Below, in pieces: positions 54,170 to 63,377 of a stretch of 64,000 bases of DNA (the stretch's first letter is position 1; every line of letters begins with the position of its first letter). Origin of the DNA: Sunxiuqinia sp963677175 (GTDB taxonomy: Bacteria; Bacteroidota; Bacteroidia; Bacteroidales; Prolixibacteraceae); contig CAXXES010000004.1 of the NCBI GenBank assembly GCA_963677175.2, positions 1,736,001 to 1,800,000 on the forward strand. Reading direction: 5' to 3'. A program made the position numbers and the translations under genes. Below the pieces are notes generated by a model. The model made no database searches, was not told the DNA's origin, and saw nothing but the letters and a program-made list of their open reading frames with translations.

Positions 54170-55462
54170 ATGAATAAGATATTTTTATACTATTTACTAA
54201 TCATATTTGCCTTGTGTGGTGGCTGTGCAACAAAGGTGAAATCTGAAATAGAAGCAAAGACTAAGATAATGTGGTTTGATGCAAAAGCAAACTTTGAACG
54301 TTTTAGTTACCCTGATTCTATTGATTTTTATCTGGAGAAAATTAAAAGGATTGGTTTTACGGATGCTGTAGTAGATGTACGTCCGACATCGGGGAAGGTG
54401 CTTTTCGAAAGTAGATTCGCGCCAATCATGCGAGAACAAAGAGGATTTGTTCGACCCGATTTTGATTATTTAGATCATTTTATTAGAAAAGCTCACGCAC
54501 TCGGACTTAAAGTTCACGCCTCCGTTAATGTTTTTGTTCCATTTAAGTATTGCTCCGAAGACAGCATAGAGAAATCCTCCATAGTTTATACGCCACAGAG
54601 GGAAATGATTGCGGCAGAGAAGTCACAATATTCAGCGACAGTTAATCCGGTAGATATAGAATTTCAGGAGCATGTATTTAAATTATTAAAAGAATTGGTA
54701 GTAAAATATCCCGATTTAGATGGGGTTATTCTGGATCGTGTTCGCTATGGTGGAATTATGGCAGATTTTTCAGAAATGTCTAAAGCCCAATTTGAAAAGT
54801 ATATCGGAGTGGATGTTTCCTCGTTCCCGTCTGACATTTATGAATGGAAAATAGATGAGAATGGAAAATACACTTATACCAAAGGAAGGTTGTTTAACAA
54901 ATGGCTTGAATGGAGGGCTAAAAATATTTATGATTTCATGGATCAAGCACAACAGGTAGTTAAAAATTCAAATCCTGATATTTCATTTGGAACATATACC
55001 GGTGCTTGGTATCCTTCTTACTTTGAGGTTGGTGCCAACTGGGCAAGTAATCGGTACGATGCTTCTCTTGATTTTGACTGGGCTACAGCTAATTATAAAA
55101 ACTTTGGTTATGCAGAGGTTCTTGATTTATTCATGGTAGGAAACTACTATAAAAATGTGACCAAAGAGGAACATATAAAAACTAATCAGTTAGTTCAAAA
55201 TGAAACAGACAATAAAGCTTACCGTGGGCTTTGGTATTGTGTGGAAGGCTCCTGTGAAAATGTCAGGGAGATAATGAAAGGTAATCCTTTTCTTGGAGGA
55301 GTGTTAGTCGATAAATACTATGATAACCCTAGACAGTTAAAAAAAGCCATAGCCATGAATCTTCAGGTCGCTGACGGTTTAATGGTTTTTGATATCTCAC
55401 ATGTTATAGAAAAAAATTTGTGGAATGAAGTCATACAGGGATTTATAATCGCAGAGAACTGA
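54170..55462 (+). CDS. Putative glycoside hydrolase lipoprotein (GHL10/DUF187-like), copy 2
   Basis: A 430-residue lipoprotein (lipobox CGGC near residue 19) similar to the previous gene over its whole length: TDAVVDVRPTSGKVLF, GLKVHASVNVF, LDGVILDRVRYGG, SFGTYTGAWYPSYFEVGANWAS. It lacks the C-terminal VGGPDVGNG region of copy 1 and has a different end. Different retained residues around the barrel rim suggest that the copies split specificity. Confidence 0.72.
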   Translation: MNKIFLYYLLIIFALCGGCATKVKSEIEAKTKIMWFDAKANFERFSYPDSIDFYLEKIKRIGFTDAVVDVRPTSGKVLFESRFAPIMREQRGFVRPDFDYLDHFIRKAHALGLKVHASVNVFVPFKYCSEDSIEKSSIVYTPQREMIAAEKSQYSATVNPVDIEFQEHVFKLLKELVVKYPDLDGVILDRVRYGGIMADFSEMSKAQFEKYIGVDVSSFPSDIYEWKIDENGKYTYTKGRLFNKWLEWRAKNIYDFMDQAQQVVKNSNPDISFGTYTGAWYPSYFEVGANWASNRYDASLDFDWATANYKNFGYAEVLDLFMVGNYYKNVTKEEHIKTNQLVQNETDNKAYRGLWYCVEGSCENVREIMKGNPFLGGVLVDKYYDNPRQLKKAIAMNLQVADGLMVFDISHVIEKNLWNEVIQGFIIAEN

Positions 55463-55606
55463 ATAATTTTCACACAAGTAAAATCGTGACCCATTTTCAA
55501 TAAACTAAGCAGAAATATCTATTCTCTCTGTTTTCTTGTATCTGATTGGAGATAAGTGAGAATTAGGTTTTTTATTTGCTAATCAATCGCAATAAATTGA
55601 TTAATT

Positions 55607-57892
55607 ATGATACAATTGTCTCTAAAATATACTCTTTTATTTTTAATCGTCTTCATTGTGTCATGCGACGCAGAAGAATCTTCAAGAATATCCAATAACT
55701 ATACACAATACGTTGATCCTTTGTCAGGGACGAAACGTCCTGGACAAACAATTCCCTCAGTAGGAATTCCATTTGGAATGACTCAATGGACACCGCAAAC
55801 TCAATTCACTGAAAGGCATGCGATACCTCCTTATAAACACGATGAAGAGTTTTTTTGTGGGATTCGTGGTACGCACTGGCTCAGTGGTTCTGCCGTGAAA
55901 GATTATGGAAGTTTTTCGATTATGCCAATTATGGGTAAACTAAAAACGGGAAGAAATGAAATTCGATTGCCATATTCTTCTGTCAATGAGGTTTTTGATC
56001 CAGATTATTATCGTGCTGAACTGGACGAATATGGTATTTCGGCAGAAGTAACAGCCTCTGCCCGATGCGGGATGATCAGGCTTACCGCAGAGAGAGCAGA
56101 CAGTCTTTTTATCCTCACTTTTCCAAATAACGACCAAGGTAACGGGCTCGTCAAGGTTGATGTGAAAAATAATGAGATTGTTGGTTACAACCCTGCTGTG
56201 CGAGCGTATGCCGGATGGGGCAATCCTGCCGGGATCAATGGATATTTTGTTGTTCGTCCTGACAGGAAAATTCAGATTAAAGGAACATTTAATGGTTCGG
56301 TGCAATTTCCTTCCGACAGTATTATGAGTCAAAAAAATATTGGAGCCTATATCGGTTTTAGTGTAAAGCAGGGTGAAGAGATTGTTCTCCGGGCTGGTAC
56401 GTCCTTTACAAGCATTGAACAGGCGCGAAATAACCTTGATGCAGAAATCAAAAGAATCAAATTTGGAGAGCTGAGAGAAAAGGCTGCTTCCGAATGGGAG
56501 CAGGCTCTAGGTAAAATAAAAGTAACCACTGAAGATACTGTATCACTTAACATATTCTATACAGCTATGTATCACAGTATGCAACAGCCTCGTCTTTTCA
56601 GCGATGTGGATGGTTCGTACCCTCGTTTTTCACGGCAGTATGACAATGGGAAATTGGGGAAAAGGGAAGAATATTACGATGATTTCTCCATGTGGGATAT
56701 CTACCGGGCACATCTTCCTTTATTTGAAATATTGGATCCCGAAATGACGAATAAGTGGATTCAATCGATGCTTATCAAAGGGAATGACGGTGGATGGCTT
56801 CCTATCTTCCCTTGCTGGAACAGTTATACCAGTGAAATGATAGGGGATCACGTAATCTCTTACATTGCTTCTGCCTATTTGAAAGGGATCCGTGACTATG
56901 ATATACAGGGAGCTTATAGCCTGATGCGCCAAAATGCTTTTGAAATACCGCGCTCTGAGGAGGACTACATTGATGGAAGAGGAAGAAGGGGGCTAATGTC
57001 TTATCTTCAATATGGATACATTCCATTGGAAGACAAGGTGGACGAAGCGCCAAACCCACATAAGGAAGCCCAGGTTTCTCGTACAATCGAATATGCATAT
57101 GACGACTATGCATTGGCCCAAATGGCACGTGCATTAGGGAAACAATCTGATTACGAGAAGTTGATAAAACGCTCCAATAATTATAGGAATGTTTTTGATA
57201 GTAATTTAAATATGGTTCGTGGAAGATATGCAGATGGAACCTGGTCAGAGCCTTTTCAGCCCGATTACATGCATTACAAATATATTACAGAAGGCAGCCC
57301 TAGGCAATACACTTTCTATGTTCCACACGATGTTCCCGGGCTTGCCCGATTAATGGGAGGTCGTGATTCTCTTGAGACAGCTCTTGATAGTGCTTTTACT
57401 GATAATCGACACTGGCATGGTAACGAACCCGGACACCAGACTCCCTTTTTATATAATTATACTGCGTCACCCTGGAAAACACAAAAGAAGGTAAGGGAGA
57501 TTCTTTTAAGCGAATATGACGTCGGTCCAACAGGGTTGAGTGGAAATGATGACGGAGGTCAGATGTCTGCCTGGTATATTTTTGCGGCTACTGGTTTTTA
57601 TCCTGTCAATCCGGTATCTGGAGAATACCTACTAAGTTCCCCTCTATTTGAGAAAGTAAGCATTCAGCTTCCTGATAATTTAACAATGGATATTATTTGT
57701 CATAAGGATACCTCAGAAGCAATTTACATACGGTCTGTTAAACTTAATGGCAAAGAATTTCCTCGCAATTTTATCACTTACAAGGAACTAATGGAAGGAG
57801 GGATATTAGAATTCTTTTTAACAGACAAACCGGGAAGTTGGGGAAGTACAGAAGAAAGCCAACCCTCAGGGTTGATCGTTTGCTATGAATGA
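55607..57892 (+). CDS. GH92 family alpha-mannosidase, lipoprotein
   Basis: A 761-residue calcium-dependent exo-alpha-mannosidase of family GH92. The lipobox is FIVSCDA near residue 21. The N-terminal domain opens with YVDPLSGTKRPGQTIPSVGIPFGMTQWTPQT. The (alpha/alpha)6 catalytic domain contains YYDDFSMWDIYRAH, GNEPGHQTPFLYNYT with the candidate catalytic Glu, and GNDDGGQMSAWYIFAATGFYP with the Asp pair. GH92 enzymes trim mannose from N-glycans and mannans. It supports a mannose-containing glycan as the target of this PUL. Confidence 0.93.
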   Translation: MIQLSLKYTLLFLIVFIVSCDAEESSRISNNYTQYVDPLSGTKRPGQTIPSVGIPFGMTQWTPQTQFTERHAIPPYKHDEEFFCGIRGTHWLSGSAVKDYGSFSIMPIMGKLKTGRNEIRLPYSSVNEVFDPDYYRAELDEYGISAEVTASARCGMIRLTAERADSLFILTFPNNDQGNGLVKVDVKNNEIVGYNPAVRAYAGWGNPAGINGYFVVRPDRKIQIKGTFNGSVQFPSDSIMSQKNIGAYIGFSVKQGEEIVLRAGTSFTSIEQARNNLDAEIKRIKFGELREKAASEWEQALGKIKVTTEDTVSLNIFYTAMYHSMQQPRLFSDVDGSYPRFSRQYDNGKLGKREEYYDDFSMWDIYRAHLPLFEILDPEMTNKWIQSMLIKGNDGGWLPIFPCWNSYTSEMIGDHVISYIASAYLKGIRDYDIQGAYSLMRQNAFEIPRSEEDYIDGRGRRGLMSYLQYGYIPLEDKVDEAPNPHKEAQVSRTIEYAYDDYALAQMARALGKQSDYEKLIKRSNNYRNVFDSNLNMVRGRYADGTWSEPFQPDYMHYKYITEGSPRQYTFYVPHDVPGLARLMGGRDSLETALDSAFTDNRHWHGNEPGHQTPFLYNYTASPWKTQKKVREILLSEYDVGPTGLSGNDDGGQMSAWYIFAATGFYPVNPVSGEYLLSSPLFEKVSIQLPDNLTMDIICHKDTSEAIYIRSVKLNGKEFPRNFITYKELMEGGILEFFLTDKPGSWGSTEESQPSGLIVCYE

Positions 57893-57919
57893 TGACAATT
57901 CTTAACCGAAAACAACAGA

Positions 57920-59326
57920 ATGATGAAGAAAGTATTTTTATTGATTTTTGTTATTGTATTTAGTTGCTTTTCTCTTTTTGCCTCGCACTTAAGACTTCCA
58001 GCCCTCATTGGCGATCATATGGTACTTCAGCAGCAGGCTAGTGTTTCTGTATGGGGGTGGGCAGAAGCCGGAGCGAAGGTTAAACTGCTGACCGGATGGT
58101 CCCCCGGAAATGCAGAGACTTATGCTGATAAGGATGGTAAGTGGGAATTGAAGCTCCTCACGCCAGAAGCAGGAGGGCCTTACGAAATAGAAATTCAGGC
58201 CGATACGACAATCGTTTTAAAAGACATTCTTATCGGAGAGGTCTGGGTGTGCAGCGGCCAATCCAATATGGCAATGCCATTTAAAGGGTATACGTCCAGT
58301 CCTGTAAATGGGAGTAACGATTATATAGCCCATGGAAAGAATAATAATATCAGACTTTTCACGGTAAAAAAGTCATATAGTATAGATCCTGAAGAAAACT
58401 GTATTGGGAAATGGTCCGTGTCAAATCCACATGATGTCTCTGAATTTAGCGCAGTAGCTTATGTTTACGGGAAATATCTTCAGGATGTACTGGGGGTTCC
58501 TGTCGGATTAATTCATTCGACTTGGGGTGGAACCCCTGCACAAGCATGGATGGATCATTCTACCCTCCAAAACAGGTTTGATGAAGTGGATTTATCGGTA
58601 CTGGAAAATGAAAAAGTGACCGTGATTTATCCTACTGTTTTATTTAATGCAATGATTCATCCGCTTTTGAAATATTGCATGAGGGGAGTGATCTGGTATC
58701 AGGGAGAGTCAACGATTAATCGCAGAAATCCTGAATTATATTCGAAATTGTTCCCTGGCCTGATACAAAACTGGAGAAGCCGTTGGGGACAGGGTGATTT
58801 TCCATTTTATTTTGTACAAATAGCTCCTTATAAATACGATTCTATTAATTCGGCCTATCAGAGGGAAGCCCAGCTAATAGCCATGAAAAACACAATTAAC
58901 ACAGGAATGGCGGTAACTCTTGATATTGGTGAATATGACAATATCCACCCAGCAGAAAAAATAATCATAGGGAAGCGACTTGCATATTGGGCTTTGGCTA
59001 GAACTTATGGAATTGAAGGGATTGGATACTGTGGTCCGATCTACAAGGAAATGTCAACGAAAGATAACGAAGTAATTCTAACATTTGATTATGCGGAGAA
59101 CGGCTTTAGCACCTTTGGAAAGGTCTTGGATGGTTTTACGGTAGCGGGAGAGGACAAAGAATTTTTCCCAGCGGAGGCAACAATAAAAGGAAGTAAAATT
59201 ATTGTCTCAAGCGAGCGAGTTCCCCATCCCATAGCAGTGAGATATTGTTGGGAGAACTTTGTAGTTGGTAGCCTCTACAATACGAGTGGCCTTCCGGCAT
59301 CATCGTTTAGAACAGATAACTGGTGA
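57920..59326 (+). CDS. Sialate O-acetylesterase-like protein, copy 1
   Basis: A secreted esterase of 468 residues with a signal peptide ending near LFASH. The SGNH-type Ser block is VWVCSGQSNMAMP near residue 113, WYQGEST near 263, and the Asp-His block DIGEYDNIHPAEK near 338. Family members remove O-acetyl groups from sialic acids or other sugars. A tandem copy follows at 59381. The two share the ending GLPASSFRTDNW. O-acetyl removal would open the glycan to the mannosidase and other enzymes. Confidence 0.9.
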   Translation: MMKKVFLLIFVIVFSCFSLFASHLRLPALIGDHMVLQQQASVSVWGWAEAGAKVKLLTGWSPGNAETYADKDGKWELKLLTPEAGGPYEIEIQADTTIVLKDILIGEVWVCSGQSNMAMPFKGYTSSPVNGSNDYIAHGKNNNIRLFTVKKSYSIDPEENCIGKWSVSNPHDVSEFSAVAYVYGKYLQDVLGVPVGLIHSTWGGTPAQAWMDHSTLQNRFDEVDLSVLENEKVTVIYPTVLFNAMIHPLLKYCMRGVIWYQGESTINRRNPELYSKLFPGLIQNWRSRWGQGDFPFYFVQIAPYKYDSINSAYQREAQLIAMKNTINTGMAVTLDIGEYDNIHPAEKIIIGKRLAYWALARTYGIEGIGYCGPIYKEMSTKDNEVILTFDYAENGFSTFGKVLDGFTVAGEDKEFFPAEATIKGSKIIVSSERVPHPIAVRYCWENFVVGSLYNTSGLPASSFRTDNW

Positions 59327-59380
59327 ATGATGATCGTTCTAAAAATTAGAAAACTTTAATAGGCAAATAAAAGGTGAAAA

Positions 59381-60784
59381 ATGTGTAGAACGAGTCTAAT
59401 ATTATCCATAATTCTGTTAAGTTTCTCTATGGGACACGCCTCGGAGTTAAGATTGCCGGCATTAGTTGGTGATCATATGTTACTCCAGCAACAAAGCCCT
59501 GTTACTATATGGGGGTGGGCAAAGCCAGGGACAAAAGTGACATTGCAGGCTAGTTGGTTGTCCAATAGAAACATAGTGAATGTAAATGGTGAAGGAAAAT
59601 GGGAATCAATTTTTTATACCCCTAAAGCCGGAGGCCCATATGAAATCGAAATAAAATCGGATACAGTTATAGTTTTGAAGGACATATTAATTGGTGAGGT
59701 GTGGGTATGTAGCGGCCAATCTAACATGTTCATGCCTCTCAAGGGTTATCTCTCTCAACCTGTTTTGGGAGGCAATGACTACATCGCTCAGAAAAATAAT
59801 AAAAACTTACGTGTTTTTTCTGTAAGAAAGGCATACAGTCTCACTTTACTTGATAATTGTGAAGGGAATTGGACTGATTCAAATCCTAAAGATATTGCTG
59901 ACTTTAGTGCGGTCGCTTATTTTTTTGGAAAATATCTACAAGAAATATTAAATATTCCCATTGGATTAATTCACTCTAGTTGTGGAAGCTCTTACATAGA
60001 GTCATGGACTGCAAGAAATGTTCTAGAGGATAATTTTGAGAAATTGGATTTCTCGTATGTAGACACCGTTGATCAACTGGGGCCTGCAGTTCCTACTGTT
60101 TTATTTAATGCGATGATTAATCCATTACAAAAGTATACTATCCGTGGATTAATATGGTATCAAGGAGAAGCCAATCGCTTTCAACCGGAGCTTTATTCTC
60201 AGCTTTTTCCTGCAATGATTCGTGATTGGCGTGAAAGATGGCGGGAAGAGTTTCCGTTTTATTTTGTGCAGCTGGCTCCTTTTGGCAGGAATGTGCCTGA
60301 TAATTCTGCAGCGATTTTTCGAGAAGTACAATTGAACACTATGCTGGAAGTTCCCAATACAGGAATGGTTGTAACTATAGATATTGGTGAGCGTGACAAT
60401 ATCCATCCGGCAGAAAAGATGTTAGTAGGTAAGCGTCTTGCATACTGGGCACTTGCAAAGACATATGGAATGAAAGGTATTGGTTATTGCGGGCCCGTTT
60501 ATCGGGAAATGACAATACAAGGAGATGAAGCAATCTTGACATTTGACTATGCGGAAGATGGCTTCAGTACTTTTGGCAAGGTACTGGAGAACTTTGCCGT
60601 GGCAGGTGAAGATAAGGTCTTTTATCCCGCAAGAGCATTAATCAAAGGGAAGGAATTAGTCGTATCGAGTGATAGCGTTGAAAAACCGGTTGCTGTAAGA
60701 TATTGCTGGGAGAATTTTGCGGTAGGCAACCTTTATAATACACGGGGTCTTCCAGCATCATCGTTCAGGACAGATAATTGGTAA
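59381..60784 (+). CDS. Sialate O-acetylesterase-like protein, copy 2
   Basis: A tandem paralogue of the previous gene, 467 residues, with signal peptide (ending near GHAS). It keeps VWVCSGQSNMFMP, WYQGEAN and DIGERDNIHPAEK, so the active site is intact. The two copies differ most between residues 170 and 260, around the probable substrate rim (HSTWGGTPAQAW against HSSCGSSYIESW). Both copies intact and diverged suggests two acetyl positions or sugars are treated. Confidence 0.9.
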   Translation: MCRTSLILSIILLSFSMGHASELRLPALVGDHMLLQQQSPVTIWGWAKPGTKVTLQASWLSNRNIVNVNGEGKWESIFYTPKAGGPYEIEIKSDTVIVLKDILIGEVWVCSGQSNMFMPLKGYLSQPVLGGNDYIAQKNNKNLRVFSVRKAYSLTLLDNCEGNWTDSNPKDIADFSAVAYFFGKYLQEILNIPIGLIHSSCGSSYIESWTARNVLEDNFEKLDFSYVDTVDQLGPAVPTVLFNAMINPLQKYTIRGLIWYQGEANRFQPELYSQLFPAMIRDWRERWREEFPFYFVQLAPFGRNVPDNSAAIFREVQLNTMLEVPNTGMVVTIDIGERDNIHPAEKMLVGKRLAYWALAKTYGMKGIGYCGPVYREMTIQGDEAILTFDYAEDGFSTFGKVLENFAVAGEDKVFYPARALIKGKELVVSSDSVEKPVAVRYCWENFAVGNLYNTRGLPASSFRTDNW

Positions 60785-60803
60785 AACATGTTAAAAAAAT
60801 AAA

Positions 60804-63356
60804 ATGAATATTAGACTAGCAATAACATTATTGTTTTTATTATGGTTATTTAATCCTGTTTTCTCGTTTGCAGGTCATGTCCCTACTGTTGTTGTTTACG
60901 ACAAACACTGGAAAAATCTAAAGTCAGCATTTACTGAACAAAAATTTGAAATAGAAGATTTTAAATCTCTTTTGGATTTAGATCCTCGTTCATCTCTTTG
61001 TGTTCTTAACGCTCGTGTACGTGAACATGATCTCCCAGTCATTTCTGAATATGTAAAAAAAGGTGGAAATATAATCAGTCTTGGACCTAGCAATGTTTTT
61101 ACTGCGTCTAATGAGGTTCAATTTCGTCATTTAATTTATGATCCATCAATATTAGAAAAAGAGGTTTTGCATGATAAAATGCAAACAAAGATGCAATTCC
61201 AAATATGCAATGATGCTCGAAAAGGAAAGAGGGTAAAATGGACTCTGGATGAAGTTGTTGATGATGCTTTTGTTTCAATACCGCTATCCTGTACATCGTC
61301 GTTGGCAAAAAGTGGAATTGCTGTTAAAATTCAGGGAGATGGAAGTCTTGATATGTTGACATTAAAAATTATAGATAATAATAATAATTGCTGGATTGCT
61401 TTTACTGAATTAGGGACAAAATACACAACTCATGAGATTCTATTCGCTAATTTCATGCCTGTTTCGCCCAATGAAATAGACATTAGGGAGCTTGATCCTA
61501 ATCATGTCAAACAATTGAAAATTGGCCTTGCCCGTAATGTTACCGGGGCAGAATATCATGGAATATTTTATACAGGAACTATCGAGCTTTTGACATATTC
61601 TTCTCCTCAACATCCTTCTCCCGATATCCTTCTATGGAAAGTTCCTTTGAAAACCATGAGGGGAAAATTACCGGAATGGTTGGAGGGTTTCCCCTTTTTG
61701 TCTTATGGCAAGGAGGACAGAAGCAAGGTTTCCTTTACCGCACCAGAATTATGTGGGACAGCTGGTGGCCTTTTGGATAAAATTTCGTATGGGCCGCAAC
61801 GTGTCTTGAAAGGGACAGAGCTTAATATTCCTGAAGCAAAGTTGGCATATTATGGTGATTCGTATAACTATGCAACAATTGGAGTTTTAACCTGTGGCTT
61901 CCTGAAAGAAACAACAGAAACGAACACGGATATTGTAACCTTGGCTTCACAGGTTTTAAAAAAGCCTATAATTCTCGACATAGAACCGGTTCTTGATTCT
62001 GCTAATTATCATTTCGGCATTCGCTTAAAAGTGAGAAATCCTTTATCTGTAAATACCACAGCCACGTTAAGGGCATCTTTAAATAATATTACCGAAATAA
62101 ATGAGAAGGCAGAACTAGAGGCAAGGAATCAAACCTTTGTGACTGTATACTTTGGCTCAATAAATGAGAATTTCCCGGTGGCAGATTTCAATTGGGATAT
62201 TACGCTTACATCTTCGTTTGGAACAGACCAACTGGGAGATCATATCAACATTAGAAGGACATTAGAAACTCTTGCAAACCATTTTGTGCATTTACAATCA
62301 TTACTTCACACAGGGCAATACAGTCGTTGGCTTTATGTTGACAGTTATATCGCCCGTATGTTAAGTGCTTTCGGAGTTACTCAGGACGAGCCAAGCTATT
62401 CAAATTCGGCTACGTGTTGGGCAGATATGATGACTTTTGTCCAAAACCCCAACGGGACGTCTCCGATGGGGTATGGCATGAAAAGTGGAAGCTATTATGT
62501 TGCTGATTTGGGTAGTATTGCTTTAGGAATGGCGCAGCTTGCTGCATCTACCAATGACGGAGAGAGAAAATCAAGATATTTGGATTACTGTGAGAAATAT
62601 TATAAGTGGCGCCAATCTTTCTTGATTACCCCCGAGAAATCAGAACGACTTCAGTTTTTTCATGGTAAGAATGCAAAAGGAACAACACCTGGAACATATG
62701 GTATTGGCATTGTTACGCGTGACTTTATATATACGCCAGATCTCACCCCAGCACAAAAAACATTTTCGCATTCGTGGAAAGAGGAAAGAAGTGATTGGTA
62801 TCCATTGGCTTGTTCGCTTGGATTTTTAAGTACTTTGAGTGAGCTTGTTCCGAAATCTGTTTATCTGCAAACATTAAAAGATGACGTTAGCACTTTTTTT
62901 AGGACGGAGACATCAGTTGCAACTGGTTATAGTGCTGAAGGAGTAGTATATGCCCATGCTTTTGTCAGTGACCCCACATTGCAGAGTCAAATTGAAGGTG
63001 CCTTGAATAATGAATTTTTATATTATTTCAAAAAATCTGGAGCTACACGTTTTTGGTTTGAGAATGGGGCAAGACAGTCTCTCAGTTTATTGGCCCTTGC
63101 ATATTATCAAGATCAAATTGCGTCATCCCCTTTGACACGTGGTACTGTTTTAAGGACAATCTGGGAACTTAATTCTTTTGCATCAGCTCATTCATTGTGG
63201 AAAGTGATGAGTGTATACCCTAAAAGCACCTATGGGAAAGGGAATAATGAAGCAACAATGCTTTTGGCGTTTAGCTCCGTATTTTTAATGGAACTTATTC
63301 GTCCCGGCTCGTTGATTTCAATAGACCAACGCAGTTGCAATGTTGTAGGGCAATAG
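60804..63356 (+). CDS. Unrecognised large exported protein of the PUL
   Basis: I do not recognise the family. The 850-residue protein has a signal peptide ending near SFAGH. Residues about 28-100 resemble a Rossmann-like, glutamine-amidotransferase-type fold (YVKKGGNIISLGP). Residues 100-480 are beta-rich, including a CARDB-like segment (about 395-470). From about 490 to 840 it is helical with alpha-toroid-like segments (YLDYCEKYYKWRQSFL, LSLLALAYYQ), as in many carbohydrate lyases and GHs. Flanked by esterases and nagA, it is a candidate new enzyme of the PUL. Confidence 0.6.
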   Translation: MNIRLAITLLFLLWLFNPVFSFAGHVPTVVVYDKHWKNLKSAFTEQKFEIEDFKSLLDLDPRSSLCVLNARVREHDLPVISEYVKKGGNIISLGPSNVFTASNEVQFRHLIYDPSILEKEVLHDKMQTKMQFQICNDARKGKRVKWTLDEVVDDAFVSIPLSCTSSLAKSGIAVKIQGDGSLDMLTLKIIDNNNNCWIAFTELGTKYTTHEILFANFMPVSPNEIDIRELDPNHVKQLKIGLARNVTGAEYHGIFYTGTIELLTYSSPQHPSPDILLWKVPLKTMRGKLPEWLEGFPFLSYGKEDRSKVSFTAPELCGTAGGLLDKISYGPQRVLKGTELNIPEAKLAYYGDSYNYATIGVLTCGFLKETTETNTDIVTLASQVLKKPIILDIEPVLDSANYHFGIRLKVRNPLSVNTTATLRASLNNITEINEKAELEARNQTFVTVYFGSINENFPVADFNWDITLTSSFGTDQLGDHINIRRTLETLANHFVHLQSLLHTGQYSRWLYVDSYIARMLSAFGVTQDEPSYSNSATCWADMMTFVQNPNGTSPMGYGMKSGSYYVADLGSIALGMAQLAASTNDGERKSRYLDYCEKYYKWRQSFLITPEKSERLQFFHGKNAKGTTPGTYGIGIVTRDFIYTPDLTPAQKTFSHSWKEERSDWYPLACSLGFLSTLSELVPKSVYLQTLKDDVSTFFRTETSVATGYSAEGVVYAHAFVSDPTLQSQIEGALNNEFLYYFKKSGATRFWFENGARQSLSLLALAYYQDQIASSPLTRGTVLRTIWELNSFASAHSLWKVMSVYPKSTYGKGNNEATMLLAFSSVFLMELIRPGSLISIDQRSCNVVGQ

Positions 63357-63377
63357 TCAAATCTCAAACAAGTAAAA

